Below are positions 8,294 through 16,952 of a stretch of 64,000 bases of DNA, piece after piece (positions within the stretch are counted from its first letter, which is position 1; the number at the start of each line of letters is the position of its first letter). Both the position numbers and the translations under genes were made by a program. This stretch comes from CAYWNA01 sp964459305 (GTDB lineage: Bacteria > Planctomycetota > Planctomycetia > Pirellulales > Pirellulaceae): positions 1 to 64,000 of the forward strand of contig CAYWNA010000003.1 of assembly GCA_964459305.1 (NCBI GenBank). Reading direction: 5' to 3'. Below the pieces are notes generated by a model. The model was given only the letters and a program-made list of their open reading frames with translations, was not told the DNA's origin and did not search any database.

Positions 8294-10165
8294 ATGGCTT
8301 ACCGTCCAATCAAGCGCGTCATCGGCGAGACCAGCCTGGAACGGAAATGCCGCTTTCTGTTTGGGGCATGCCTGTTGTTGCTGATTTCCGTTGCGTTCTG
8401 GTGGGTGGAACACCTGGCCGAGGGACTCGTCGAGAAGGAGGCAATGCGCAAGGGCCGCGATCTGGTGGACCTGTCTCTCCTGCGCTATCACTATCAGGAT
8501 GTTTGGGAAAGCGATGCCGAAGCCAGGGAAGTGCTGGAGGAGCTCTCGCGCGATCTGGAGACGCAACGTTATGATTGGGACTTCCTGGCGTTGGAGGAAT
8601 TTCCGGAGACGAAGCTGCCCGCCAATCCCGATGAAGAAGCCATTCTCCATGAACTGAAGGCGAAACTCCAGGAGCAGCTTCGTTCGGGTTCGCTGCAAGT
8701 GGAATTGGATAAACCGAGCGAAACGGGCGAAGAGGCGCCGCCGGCGGAGAGTTTTGGAGGTCGACCGACAGACGAGACCCATGAGATTCAGCCAGAATAC
8801 CATTTCGAGACCGAGACCGAGGCCGAAACGGGAAAAATCATAATCCGTTACTACCAGCCGGTCTATTGGAAGAAGAGCTGCATTCGATGTCACATCAACC
8901 TAGAAGGACTGGATGCATACGGGCGCGCTGACGCCGCGCTGTTCTCGGATCCTGCGAAGTACCCGCTTCGGGTCGTTAAGGTTACCTTTGAAGGTTCGGA
9001 TACTCAAAACGCCATTACGGCGAACCGGGCGATATTGGGCGCCATCGGCATCCTTACCGTCTTTCTGGCGATGGTGTTCTTGTACGTGATCATTCGCTAT
9101 GTTGTGGTCAAACCGCTCAAGCATTTGCGCGACGTGAGTGAGGAGATCAGTCGCGGCAACACCGAGTTGCGGGCGGAAATCCACACTAACGACGAGTTCG
9201 AGGAACTGGCAAACGCGTTCAACCGCATGCTGCGCCATCTGACCGAGGCACAGGCGGAACTGCGGGAGGTGAACGTTGATCTGGACGCCAAGGTGGATCA
9301 GCTTGCCCAATTGAACATGCGCTTGTACGAAATGAACCGGCTGAAAAGTGACTTCTTGACAAACATGAGTCACGAGGTGCGGACACCGCTGAACAGCATC
9401 ATAGGTTTCTCCGAGGTCCTCCAGGGGATCGATGCGCTGAACGACAAGCAGAAGCGTTACGCCCAGAATATCCAGACATCCGGACGACTGTTGCTGGACT
9501 TGATCAACGACATACTGGACCTGGCCAAGATCGAAGCCGGCAAGATGAACCTGCGGCCGGCCGAGTTCCGGATCGACGCGGTGGTCAACGCACAGTGTGA
9601 TGTGGTTCGCTCGCTCACTGAAGAAAAGAACATCGATTTGGATGTCCAGGTTCAGCCTGATCTACCCGTCCTGTATCAGGATCAAAGTAAGATCCAGCAG
9701 ATTCTGCTGAATCTCCTTTCGAACGCAATCAAGTTCACTCCTGAGGGCGGCCGCATCACGGTTTCCGCTAAACAGGACGCGCGGGAACGACTGGTCATGT
9801 CGGTCGCGGACACCGGCGTAGGAATCGCTGAAGAGGATAGCGAGATCATCTTCGAGAAGTTCCGGCAAAGCTCGCAGGCAGCCGGCGAAAGGAATCTGAC
9901 TCGCGAGTATTCCGGCACGGGCTTAGGTTTGTCGATCGTAAAGGAAATATGCAAGCTCCTTGGTGGTGAGATCACTTTCCAGAGTGTTTTGGGCAAGGGC
10001 AGCACGTTCACGGTCGTCTTGCCTTGGGCCCTTGCCAACCCGGCGCAGCGGGAGTCCGAGTTGGAGGCACAGTTGGACGAACTGGTCAAGTCTCAACCGC
10101 TGGAGTTTCACAAGAAAAGAACAGAGGATCCTCAACCGGATCTATCTACCACCGCGACAAGCTAG
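8294..10165 (+). CDS. Membrane sensor histidine kinase with Tll0287/DUF3365-like haem domain
   Basis: A 623-residue kinase. TM1 is at about residues 21-38, followed by an extracytoplasmic domain to about 240 that contains CIRCH (196-200), the covalent haem c attachment motif CxxCH, in the context typical of DUF3365/Tll0287-like sensors. TM2 (246-270) is followed by HAMP (272-325), a short coiled coil, HisKA with MSHEVRTPLN (phospho-acceptor His360) and HATPase_c with NLLSNAIKF, DTGVG (507-511) and GTGLGLS (541-547). No response regulator is adjacent and no receiver domain is fused, so the partner is elsewhere. A redox or gas signal is inferred from the haem motif. The ribosome binding site before ATG 8294 is weak. 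Confidence 0.88.
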   Translation: MAYRPIKRVIGETSLERKCRFLFGACLLLLISVAFWWVEHLAEGLVEKEAMRKGRDLVDLSLLRYHYQDVWESDAEAREVLEELSRDLETQRYDWDFLALEEFPETKLPANPDEEAILHELKAKLQEQLRSGSLQVELDKPSETGEEAPPAESFGGRPTDETHEIQPEYHFETETEAETGKIIIRYYQPVYWKKSCIRCHINLEGLDAYGRADAALFSDPAKYPLRVVKVTFEGSDTQNAITANRAILGAIGILTVFLAMVFLYVIIRYVVVKPLKHLRDVSEEISRGNTELRAEIHTNDEFEELANAFNRMLRHLTEAQAELREVNVDLDAKVDQLAQLNMRLYEMNRLKSDFLTNMSHEVRTPLNSIIGFSEVLQGIDALNDKQKRYAQNIQTSGRLLLDLINDILDLAKIEAGKMNLRPAEFRIDAVVNAQCDVVRSLTEEKNIDLDVQVQPDLPVLYQDQSKIQQILLNLLSNAIKFTPEGGRITVSAKQDARERLVMSVADTGVGIAEEDSEIIFEKFRQSSQAAGERNLTREYSGTGLGLSIVKEICKLLGGEITFQSVLGKGSTFTVVLPWALANPAQRESELEAQLDELVKSQPLEFHKKRTEDPQPDLSTTATS

Positions 10166-10362
10166 CCCCGCGGTCTCTTGCGTAGGGAAGGGGCAGAGCG
10201 GACCAGCAGCGAGGCCGACGAAGAAGCATTGCCTTTGGAGGTGTCGAAGACGTAACATCAGCGAAGAATCAGGGACAGCCCACCAGAACGCGCCTTCCAC
10301 GGGCGCTCCCCTCGCATCGCGCCGAACACGTATCAGGTCTTTTCAAGTAATCCGAGTAGCGC

Positions 10363-10827
10363 ATGAACCAGCAATCACATCCGAGAGTCCATCTATTCAC
10401 CGACGGCGGCTGCAGCGGCAATCCCGGCCCAGGGGGTTGGGGGTACGTTCTTCGGCACCTAGCATCGGGCAAAGAGAAAGAGGACTCCGGCGCGGACGAG
10501 AATACGACCAACAACCGCATGGAGTTGATTGCCGTCATACAGGGGCTAGAGGCGTTGAAACGCCCCTGCGACGTGGAGTTGTTCACCGACAGCGTGTACG
10601 TCGGTAAGGGAATGAGCGAATGGATGCCCAAATGGAAGGCCAATGGATGGCGGCGCAGGGAAGGCAAAGAATGGAAGCCGGTCAAGAACCTCGAACTGTG
10701 GCAGCGACTTGACGAACTGATCACCCGCCATCGCGTCAAGTACACACGCGTCGCGGGACACTCAGGCCACCCGGAAAACGAACGCTGCGATCAATTGGCC
10801 GTGGCGGCGTACCAAAAGTACGTGTGA
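10363..10827 (+). CDS. rnhA: Ribonuclease HI
   Basis: A 154-residue enzyme that cleaves the RNA strand of RNA-DNA hybrids in the cytoplasm. The metal-binding carboxylates are all visible: Asp14 (FTDGGCSGNPGPGGWG), Glu54 (NNRMEL), Asp76 (FTDS) and Asp143 (ERCDQLA). So is the flexible His region GHSGHPENE. The basic protrusion (KWKANGWRRREGKEWKP) is present, as in the E. coli-type enzyme, and the length is normal. It follows the histidine kinase by 197 bases and is followed by a family C hairpin at 10912. Confidence 0.95.
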   Translation: MNQQSHPRVHLFTDGGCSGNPGPGGWGYVLRHLASGKEKEDSGADENTTNNRMELIAVIQGLEALKRPCDVELFTDSVYVGKGMSEWMPKWKANGWRRREGKEWKPVKNLELWQRLDELITRHRVKYTRVAGHSGHPENERCDQLAVAAYQKYV

Positions 10828-10911
10828 GCCGACGCCCGGTACCACGTCCGCGAAGGTCCGATGCCGTCCGCTGGTGGATCGGAATAGCCAAATGCCAGTA
10901 GTTCCGAGTTC

Positions 10912-10979
10912 TGTAGCCGAAGTCGCCAAGACTTTGGCCTGAACGGGCGGAAACTCCAAACTCTGGCGAGTTCGGCTAC
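10912..10979. repeat. Palindromic repeat family C, copy 2 (inner hairpin only)
   Basis: Arms 10912-10937 and 10956-10979 (TGTAGCCGAAGTCGCC... / ...GGCGAGTTCGGCTAC) are the inner palindrome of the family at 8029 and 61077. The outer CCGCGG arms are missing. It lies between rnhA and the converging phosphohexomutase gene, where it could act as a bidirectional transcript end. Confidence 0.75.
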
Positions 10980-11037
10980 CTGTCGACAGCCACATTCGGA
11001 ACTATTGAATGTTGAAGTAGTGGAAGTTGGAAATCCA

Positions 11038-12408
11038 TCACTCCATCATTACATCACTCCCACCTGCAACTGCCACGATCACCCTGCCCGCTGCATCACA
11101 CAATCCTTCGGCTTCCTCTTTCGTCGCGGCTTCCGCGACCGCTCGCACGATCGGCTCGGTGTTGCTGGCCCGTACCAACAGCCACTTGTCCGGCCAGTCC
11201 AGGCGCAATCCGTCCATTCGGTCTGCCTTGGCGTCATCGAAACGTCGCTGCAAGGAGTCCAGAGCGGTCGCGGTCTTGTCCCCGTCCAACTTGAACTTGG
11301 TTTTGTGGATCTCGTACCGCGGGAGTTCGTCGGCTAACTCACTGATCCTCGCACCGCGGGCCGCCATCGCGTCTAGAATCTGCGCCATGCCGACAAAGCT
11401 ATCGCGCACATACCCGACTCGCGGATCGATCGGTCCGCCATTTCCTTCGCCGCCGAACATGGCGTCTTCCGCTCGCATCAACCCCGTCACATTCGCTTCG
11501 CCCACCGGCGAGTGAAAAAACGAGACATTGTATTTCTCCGCCAGATCTTGTGACATGCGGCTGGTCGAGCAGTTCGCCACGACCGGCCCTCGTCGCGAGC
11601 GCAACACGTGATCCAGGCACAGGGCCAGCGTGTACTCTTCCCCGACATAACGTCCTGTTTCGTCGATCACAGCCAGACGATCGGCGTCGGGGTCCTGACA
11701 GAAACCGATGTCCGCTCCAGTGGCTGTCACCCCGTCAAGGACCGTCTGCAAATTTGCCTCGGTCGGCTCGGCGGGATGGGAGAAAAGGCCATCCGCGGTG
11801 CCACCGACGAGCGTCACGTCGCAACCCAACTCAGCCAGCAGACGGCGTCCTAACAGGCTGCCTGCCCCATGGTTGGAGTCCAACAGCACTCGAAAACGCC
11901 GCTCACGAATCTTCGGGACCTTCACCGTGGCAAGAACCGCCGAGCAGTGTCCGGCAATCGTGTCTTCAATGCGTCGGCGTTCTCCAATTTCCTCATGGCT
12001 CGCCCAAGGCACGTAGCCGCTGTGATACCGCTGAAGCACCTTTTGCCCGTCGGACGCACTGATGACGCAGCCTTCGGCGGAAAACAGCTTCAGTCCGTTG
12101 TACTCGGGCGGATTGTGACTGGCCGAAATCTGAATACCACCCGTCGCGCCGTGCTGGCGTACGAGAACGCCGGTGGTCGGGGTCGCTGCAACATCCCCAT
12201 CCAGCACAGTTCGTCCCATTGCGCAGAGGGCACTGGACACCGCGTCGTCTAACATGAGTCCCGTGCCACGCCCGTCGCGTGTGACCACGATCGGCCCAGG
12301 CGGCAGATCGGCCACAAAGGCTGATGCGTACCGCATTGCTACAAGCGGATCTAGGTTCTCGCCAACGACTCCCCGCAATCCCGATACGCTGATGATGAGA
12401 TCGCTCAC
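11038..12408 (-). CDS. Phosphoglucosamine mutase / phosphomannomutase family protein
   Basis: A 456-residue alpha-D-phosphohexomutase. Visible features are an N-terminal SGLRGVVG loop, the catalytic phosphoserine loop ISASHNPPEYNG (Ser97), the Mg2+ loop DPDADR, the sugar-binding loop FGGEGNGG and the phosphate-binding loop RASNTEPIVR. The size and the GEGNGG loop fit GlmM-like or archaeal-type phosphoglucosamine mutases, which make glucosamine-1-phosphate for the cell envelope. Sugar specificity cannot be fixed by eye. I chose GTG 12408 because GGAAAGGA lies 6 bases upstream and the chain then starts at the family N-terminus; a longer frame to 12504 has no such signal. It diverges from a second phosphohexomutase. 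Confidence 0.85.
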   Translation of the reverse strand: MSDLIISVSGLRGVVGENLDPLVAMRYASAFVADLPPGPIVVTRDGRGTGLMLDDAVSSALCAMGRTVLDGDVAATPTTGVLVRQHGATGGIQISASHNPPEYNGLKLFSAEGCVISASDGQKVLQRYHSGYVPWASHEEIGERRRIEDTIAGHCSAVLATVKVPKIRERRFRVLLDSNHGAGSLLGRRLLAELGCDVTLVGGTADGLFSHPAEPTEANLQTVLDGVTATGADIGFCQDPDADRLAVIDETGRYVGEEYTLALCLDHVLRSRRGPVVANCSTSRMSQDLAEKYNVSFFHSPVGEANVTGLMRAEDAMFGGEGNGGPIDPRVGYVRDSFVGMAQILDAMAARGARISELADELPRYEIHKTKFKLDGDKTATALDSLQRRFDDAKADRMDGLRLDWPDKWLLVRASNTEPIVRAVAEAATKEEAEGLCDAAGRVIVAVAGGSDVMME

Positions 12409-12618
12409 CGGCAGTCCTTTCCGTTCATTCGCGGCCACAGATGTCCATGCGTTTGCTGGATACCCAGAAGGTGAGGGATTATAGCGATTTGCCGCAATCA
12501 TCACATCGTCAGTTCATCCGTTCTAGACGACGGGTTGAACACATGGTATGGCGCCGCGTAGAATTCCCGTCTGCGAGAGTAAACTTCGCGAAAGCAAACG
12601 GCAGGATTTTTGAAGACA

Positions 12619-14436
12619 ATGCAGGAAAACACGCAATTCGACCCGGCCGAGGCAATATCGAGACTCGAAGCAGCGACTGGCCAAGGCAAACTTTCGGCGA
12701 GTGCGGCGGAGAACATTCGAAAATGGCTAACCGAACCACGCTATGGCGAATACGCTGGCGAGGTTGCCCAGCACATCGCCGGGCAGGAATGGCAGCGGTT
12801 GGATGACGTCTTCTGGACGGTCATTCCATTCGGTACTGGCGGTCGCCGTGGCAGCATGTATCCGATTGGGTGCAATGCCATTAACGACCGAACCATCGGC
12901 GAAAGCGCGCAGGGATTGGCCGACTACGTCAAGGAGAAGCGTGACGACCAAGGCGAGCTTTCTTGCGCGATTGCCTATGATACGCGAATCAACTCACGCC
13001 ACTTTGCCGAATTATGCGCCGGGATCATGTTGGCGGCCGGGTTCAAGATCTACTTTCTGGACGACTATCGCAGTACGCCGGCGCTGTCGTACCTAGTCCG
13101 TTACAAAAGCTGCTCGTGTGGCATTATGGTCACCGCCAGCCACAACCCGCCGAGCGACAATGCGGTAAAGGTCTACTGGTCCACGGGTGGTCAGGTTTTG
13201 CCGCCCCATGACGAGGCGATCATCGATCGCGTCATGAACGTGCAAGACATCCACCACGCAGATTTCGATAGAGCGGTGGCGAACGGGGATGTCATCATCT
13301 GCACCGATGAGTTGGACCGTGCATTCGTTTCCGAAGTCATGACACAACGCCGGGACGGCCCGCGAGAACTGAAGGTCATCTACTCGCCGTTGCACGGCGT
13401 CGGAGAGTCGGCCGTTCGTCCGGTACTGGAAGCCGACGGCTTTACTGCATTGGAGATATTCGAGCCTCACAGAGAGCCGAGCGGAAATTTCCCAAACGTC
13501 CCCGGCCACGTTTCCAATCCGGAAAGACCGGCGGTTTTCGATGCCATCATCGAACGCGGGAAAGAAATCGGCGCGGACTTGATACTGGCCACCGACCCCG
13601 ACTGTGACCGAATGGGCTGCGCCGCACCGCTAACGCTTTCGCCTGGCGCCCAGTGGGCCACGTTCACAGGGAATCAAATTGGTGCGTTGCTCACCGATTT
13701 CGTGCTCGAGCACACCAGCGGTCTAGCATCGGATCGGTACCTCGTGACGACGTTGGTAACGACGGAAATGATCCGCCGCATCGGTGATTCTTATGGCGTA
13801 ACAACACACGGCGACCTCCTGGTGGGATTCAAGTGGATCGGCGGAGTGATGGACGAGAAGGGGCCCGACAAGTTCCTGCTAGGATTAGAGGAGTCTCACG
13901 GCTACCTCGCCGGCCAATACGCCCGCGACAAGGACGGCGCGCTTGCCTGTATGCTCATGGCCGAACTGGCGGCCAGCGCCAAAGCAGCCGGCAAATCGCT
14001 GCACGAGAAACTAGACGATCTCTATTGGCAACACGGTCACCACGCCGAAAAGCTGCTGAACGTCGTGATGCCGGGCTCAGAAGGCATGAGCCGTATGCAG
14101 GCGATGATGGAGCGATTTCGCCAGCAGCCGCCCGAATCGCTGGCCGGAATTTGGGTAGCGGCAGTCCGTGACTATGAGAGCGGACTACTCAAGCCAGCCG
14201 ACGGCGAGCCGCAACCCCTGAACGGCCCCAGGGGGAACTTGGTGATTCTCGATTTGGCCGACGAAGGCAACTATGTGGCAGTCCGCCCTTCGGGCACAGA
14301 AGCAAAGATCAAGTTCTACATGTTCACGTTCGCGCCCGCCGAGCAACTGGCCGACTTGGAGACGACCAAACAGGAAATGGCCCAAAGATTGGACCAGTTG
14401 GAGACTGATTTGCAGGCGTTCGCCGGGACCGGCTGA
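12619..14436 (+). CDS. Phosphoglucomutase/phosphomannomutase (long, PgcA-like)
   Basis: A 605-residue alpha-D-phosphohexomutase of the long phosphoglucomutase type. Visible features are FGTGGRRGSMYPIG at the N-terminal substrate entrance, the phosphoserine loop MVTASHNPPSDNAVK, the metal loop ATDPDCDRMG, the sugar loop GLEESHGYL, and the phosphate loop AVRPSGTEAKIKFY. Predicted role: interconversion of glucose-1- and glucose-6-phosphate, or the mannose equivalents. ATG 12619 is preferred to TTG 12610; an AGGA at 12603 gives neither ideal spacing, so the start is uncertain by three codons. It is transcribed divergently from the shorter homologue at 11038-12408. Confidence 0.88.
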   Translation: MQENTQFDPAEAISRLEAATGQGKLSASAAENIRKWLTEPRYGEYAGEVAQHIAGQEWQRLDDVFWTVIPFGTGGRRGSMYPIGCNAINDRTIGESAQGLADYVKEKRDDQGELSCAIAYDTRINSRHFAELCAGIMLAAGFKIYFLDDYRSTPALSYLVRYKSCSCGIMVTASHNPPSDNAVKVYWSTGGQVLPPHDEAIIDRVMNVQDIHHADFDRAVANGDVIICTDELDRAFVSEVMTQRRDGPRELKVIYSPLHGVGESAVRPVLEADGFTALEIFEPHREPSGNFPNVPGHVSNPERPAVFDAIIERGKEIGADLILATDPDCDRMGCAAPLTLSPGAQWATFTGNQIGALLTDFVLEHTSGLASDRYLVTTLVTTEMIRRIGDSYGVTTHGDLLVGFKWIGGVMDEKGPDKFLLGLEESHGYLAGQYARDKDGALACMLMAELAASAKAAGKSLHEKLDDLYWQHGHHAEKLLNVVMPGSEGMSRMQAMMERFRQQPPESLAGIWVAAVRDYESGLLKPADGEPQPLNGPRGNLVILDLADEGNYVAVRPSGTEAKIKFYMFTFAPAEQLADLETTKQEMAQRLDQLETDLQAFAGTG

Positions 14437-14443
14437 TGCGATG

Positions 14444-14815
14444 CTAAAAGAGCTGTAGCTGGTTGTCCTGTGATCGCTTCGGCTTTCGTCGCGACGTCCG
14501 TTGACCGCGTTCGAGCAGTTCCTCTTGGATCTGTTGAAGGAATGGCGAGGGCGGCAGCTCTCGCACTTGCCACGCCATCGCCGTTTTCTTGCGTGAGATA
14601 GGAACAGCCACTCTTTGGCCCGGGTCATGCCGACGAAGAACAATCGGCGTTCTTCGGCCACGTCCGTGTCGTCGGAATCGCCCCAACGCAGCGGAAGCAG
14701 GCCGTCTTCGCAGCCTGCCAGGAAGACCACGGGGAACTCCAAGCCTTTCGAAGCGGCCAATGGTGATCCATTGCCAAAACGCGCGATCCGCCGCTCGCGT
14801 GCATCCGCTAGATCT
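14444..14815 (-). pseudogene. C-terminal fragment of a UvrD/PcrA-type helicase, frameshifted
   Basis: The fragment shows motifs V and VI of superfamily 1A helicases: KGLEFPVVFLAGCEDG and EERRLFFVGMTRAKEWL. It then ends with a UvrD-like tail, SPFLQQIQEELLER...QLQLF. The reading frame changes near 14760 (between ITI and AASKGLEF) and changes back near 14570, so the middle is out of frame with both ends. Everything upstream (motifs I-IV) is missing and is replaced by the Imm11-like gene. Too short and broken to be active. Confidence 0.8.
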
Positions 14816-14817
14816 GC

Positions 14818-15603
14818 TCATGAATCGGCAAACACTCTCTTGTTCTGCTTGATTTCCGATCCGGTAATACCTGAATTTACAATCGCGTCTTTGAGCCGAG
14901 TTGAGATGTAAACGCGAACGCCCAATCGTGCGAACGTGAACAAATCCACGGGTGGTGCATGGCCGTGGCGAAAGAACAGCTTCTTGTAGTCGAGTGAGCT
15001 GAACTGTTCGATTCCGTCAAGTTCACCCGCATCAGCTTTGGCCTGCATTTCCAGCCATTCATCGAACGAGTTTATGTCGATCGGAGCCTTGGGAATACCA
15101 AGAATATCATCAATGTGGAATTCTGAGCGCTTAAAGTCGACCGCGGCTGGTTCGATGACATTTCGAAGGAAGATGTACGTATAGGATCGTTCGGAACCTG
15201 TCGTGTCACGGACAAGCGCTGAGTATTCCCGGAAGTCGCCCAAGTTGAATCGTTTGAAGGCTGCGAGAGCGCTTTGATTGAGTAAATATCCTTCGGGCCA
15301 AAGACTTGAGGACAATACGTCAGTCCACTTTGCAGTCGATTGCAGCTCCAGGTCTGGCAGTCCGCTGGGAAGCAATGGAAATCCGTCCTCCCCAATACCA
15401 TCGGATTCGTCAATGTCATCCTCGGATGCGCCCCAGTCATCGTCTTTGAGTGACACTGCTTGCGGATAGTCACCAACAGACTCGTCGGTGGCAATCTTAA
15501 GTTCCCAATAATCGGGGGATACATCCTGCGCAGCGACGGGTTTGTCTGCAGCTGCTTCTAGTCGCTCAGCAGCGATGTCAAACGGATGCTTGTCATTGGT
15601 CAT
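14818..15603 (-). CDS. Imm11-like (DUF1629) putative immunity protein
   Basis: A 261-residue soluble acidic protein without a signal peptide. The C-terminal third (PPVDLFTFARLGVRVYISTRLKDAI..., then GITGSEI) resembles the Imm11/DUF1629 family, whose members are predicted antidotes to polymorphic contact-dependent toxins. The N-terminal 80 residues are low-complexity and Asp/Glu-rich. GGAG lies 6 bases before ATG 15603. No toxin gene is adjacent; the upstream neighbour on the same strand is a small membrane protein 47 bases away. Its place between a helicase fragment and an integrase remnant suggests acquired DNA. Function is inferred from resemblance only. Confidence 0.6.
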   Translation of the reverse strand: MTNDKHPFDIAAERLEAAADKPVAAQDVSPDYWELKIATDESVGDYPQAVSLKDDDWGASEDDIDESDGIGEDGFPLLPSGLPDLELQSTAKWTDVLSSSLWPEGYLLNQSALAAFKRFNLGDFREYSALVRDTTGSERSYTYIFLRNVIEPAAVDFKRSEFHIDDILGIPKAPIDINSFDEWLEMQAKADAGELDGIEQFSSLDYKKLFFRHGHAPPVDLFTFARLGVRVYISTRLKDAIVNSGITGSEIKQNKRVFADS

Positions 15604-15650
15604 GGTGTGCTCCGAGCAGATCGACCGGCATCACGGGGCGGGGAGTTGAT

Positions 15651-16199
15651 TCACCATTTTGTACACGCGTATTCCCGCTCCCGTGCATCCCCTGGTTCGG
15701 CATCCGTCTCTCGACCAGACGCTGACGCGTCGGCGAAATCTGGGAAGTTAGTGATGCCGCACGGAGTCGTAATTGTACCCAGTTTTTCACACAAAGCGAA
15801 CAGGTTCATCATTGCGCCACGCGGGACGCGTCCGCCTTCAACTAGTACAAAGTGTTGAAGCCCCAATTCATCACGCAATTCGCTCCTGAGTCTAAGTAGC
15901 TCAGACTCAGCCGATTCGTACGACATCTCCTTGCCAAGAGCCCGGATTCGATCCGGTGTTGTCGGGTTGGACAGCACTTGCGCTTGAATTGCAGCAACGA
16001 TCAGCTTGTCCAGAAACTGTGGTCTCCAGAGCCAGTCTGGGATCGCGGTCTGAGTGGCGATGTACACATCGCGCTCCATCAAACGCGCGATTAACTGTCT
16101 CTGAACGACATACGGGCTTACGAACATCGCAAGCGAGCATGCAAAGACGCCGATCAAGATCAGCAATGTGCGGAGGCGGTCTTGGAGTAGTGTGCGCAT
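15651..16199 (-). CDS. Membrane-anchored protein of unknown function
   Basis: A 182-residue protein with one N-terminal hydrophobic helix (about residues 11-30, LLILIGVFACSLAMFVSPYVV) and a mostly helical remainder with no family I recognise. It includes a short charged stretch with heptad-like spacing (ESAESELLRLRSELRDEL). No clear ribosome binding site precedes ATG 16199. It sits 47 bases upstream of the Imm11-like gene on the same strand and may be co-transcribed with it. The residue pattern looks genuinely coding, but that is the only support. Confidence 0.5.
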   Translation of the reverse strand: MRTLLQDRLRTLLILIGVFACSLAMFVSPYVVQRQLIARLMERDVYIATQTAIPDWLWRPQFLDKLIVAAIQAQVLSNPTTPDRIRALGKEMSYESAESELLRLRSELRDELGLQHFVLVEGGRVPRGAMMNLFALCEKLGTITTPCGITNFPDFADASASGRETDAEPGDAREREYACTKW

Positions 16200-16529
16200 T
16201 GGTCTGCCGAACGACCATGATCAGCCGGTTGCCGCCGAAGGATTGGCCATCAATTCCGACCTGATCGGCAACTCGGCTGCATCAGTTTATTACGAATCCT
16301 TGACGTTCCATTGGCAACAGCTCATTCGTCCGCTTCGGGGTCCAATTCCGTGATCCTGCAACCAGTGCAGTCACTGCTCTTGTTGTATAATTCGATTTCA
16401 ATTCGGCCGATATCCTTCAGGTGCAGAAGATAGTCGGCTGTTGGGAAACGTGCCCAAGAACTTCCTTGACGAAACGTGCACATGTGATCTAGGGCATGTA
16501 TGTACATGTGTGGTTTTGCGTACAGCTAG

Positions 16530-16790
16530 GTTGTTTGATGATGCTTCTTTGTTTGACGGAGGGTGGATACGGAAGCGGGATGCGCGTGATGGAATGCCTT
16601 CGGCTGCGTGTGAAGGACCTGGATTTCAAGCGGCTGCAGATCGCGGTGCTGGATACGAAAGGCCGGCAGGATCGGCTAACACTGTTGATGATCGGTTGGT
16701 GGGAGACGCGAGCGCGGGATGCATAGGCGGGACAGGTTCGCTTTCGCGGAAGCCGCTTTTCCCGGGCGAACTGGCATGGGTTCGAGACTG
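16530..16790 (+). pseudogene. Remnant of an integron-type tyrosine integrase
   Basis: The plus frame contains GYGSGMRVMECLRLRVKDLD, then FKRLQIAVLDTKGRQDRLTLL. This is the Box 1 region with the first catalytic Arg and the following strand pair of IntI/XerCD-like recombinases; the ECLRLRVKD wording is typical of integron integrases. The frame is lost right after DRLTLL and the HxxR and Tyr motifs are absent. The upstream N-terminal SAM-like domain is also missing. No attC-like repeats or cassette array were seen beside it. Confidence 0.7.
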
Positions 16791-16952
16791 ATAGGCAAAT
16801 CCGAAGAAAAGTAGACGATCTGGTGTCTAACAATATCACGCATCTGCTCTGATTTGCCGCGGTGTCTGGTCAAGCCGCGCCAAGCCGCCTAGGATGGCTG
16901 GCGGAGTGTACACTTATCAGAGATTATTGTCTCTCGAACATCGGAATTGGCG

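Noticed and set aside
9682..10089. Long frames antisense to the histidine kinase
   Set aside because: Mirror frames of a high-GC gene with strong third-position bias; the kinase motifs are on the plus strand.
16441..16791. 116-codon plus-strand frame over the integrase remnant
   Set aside because: It overlaps the recognisable integrase sequence in the wrong frame and has no domain features of its own.
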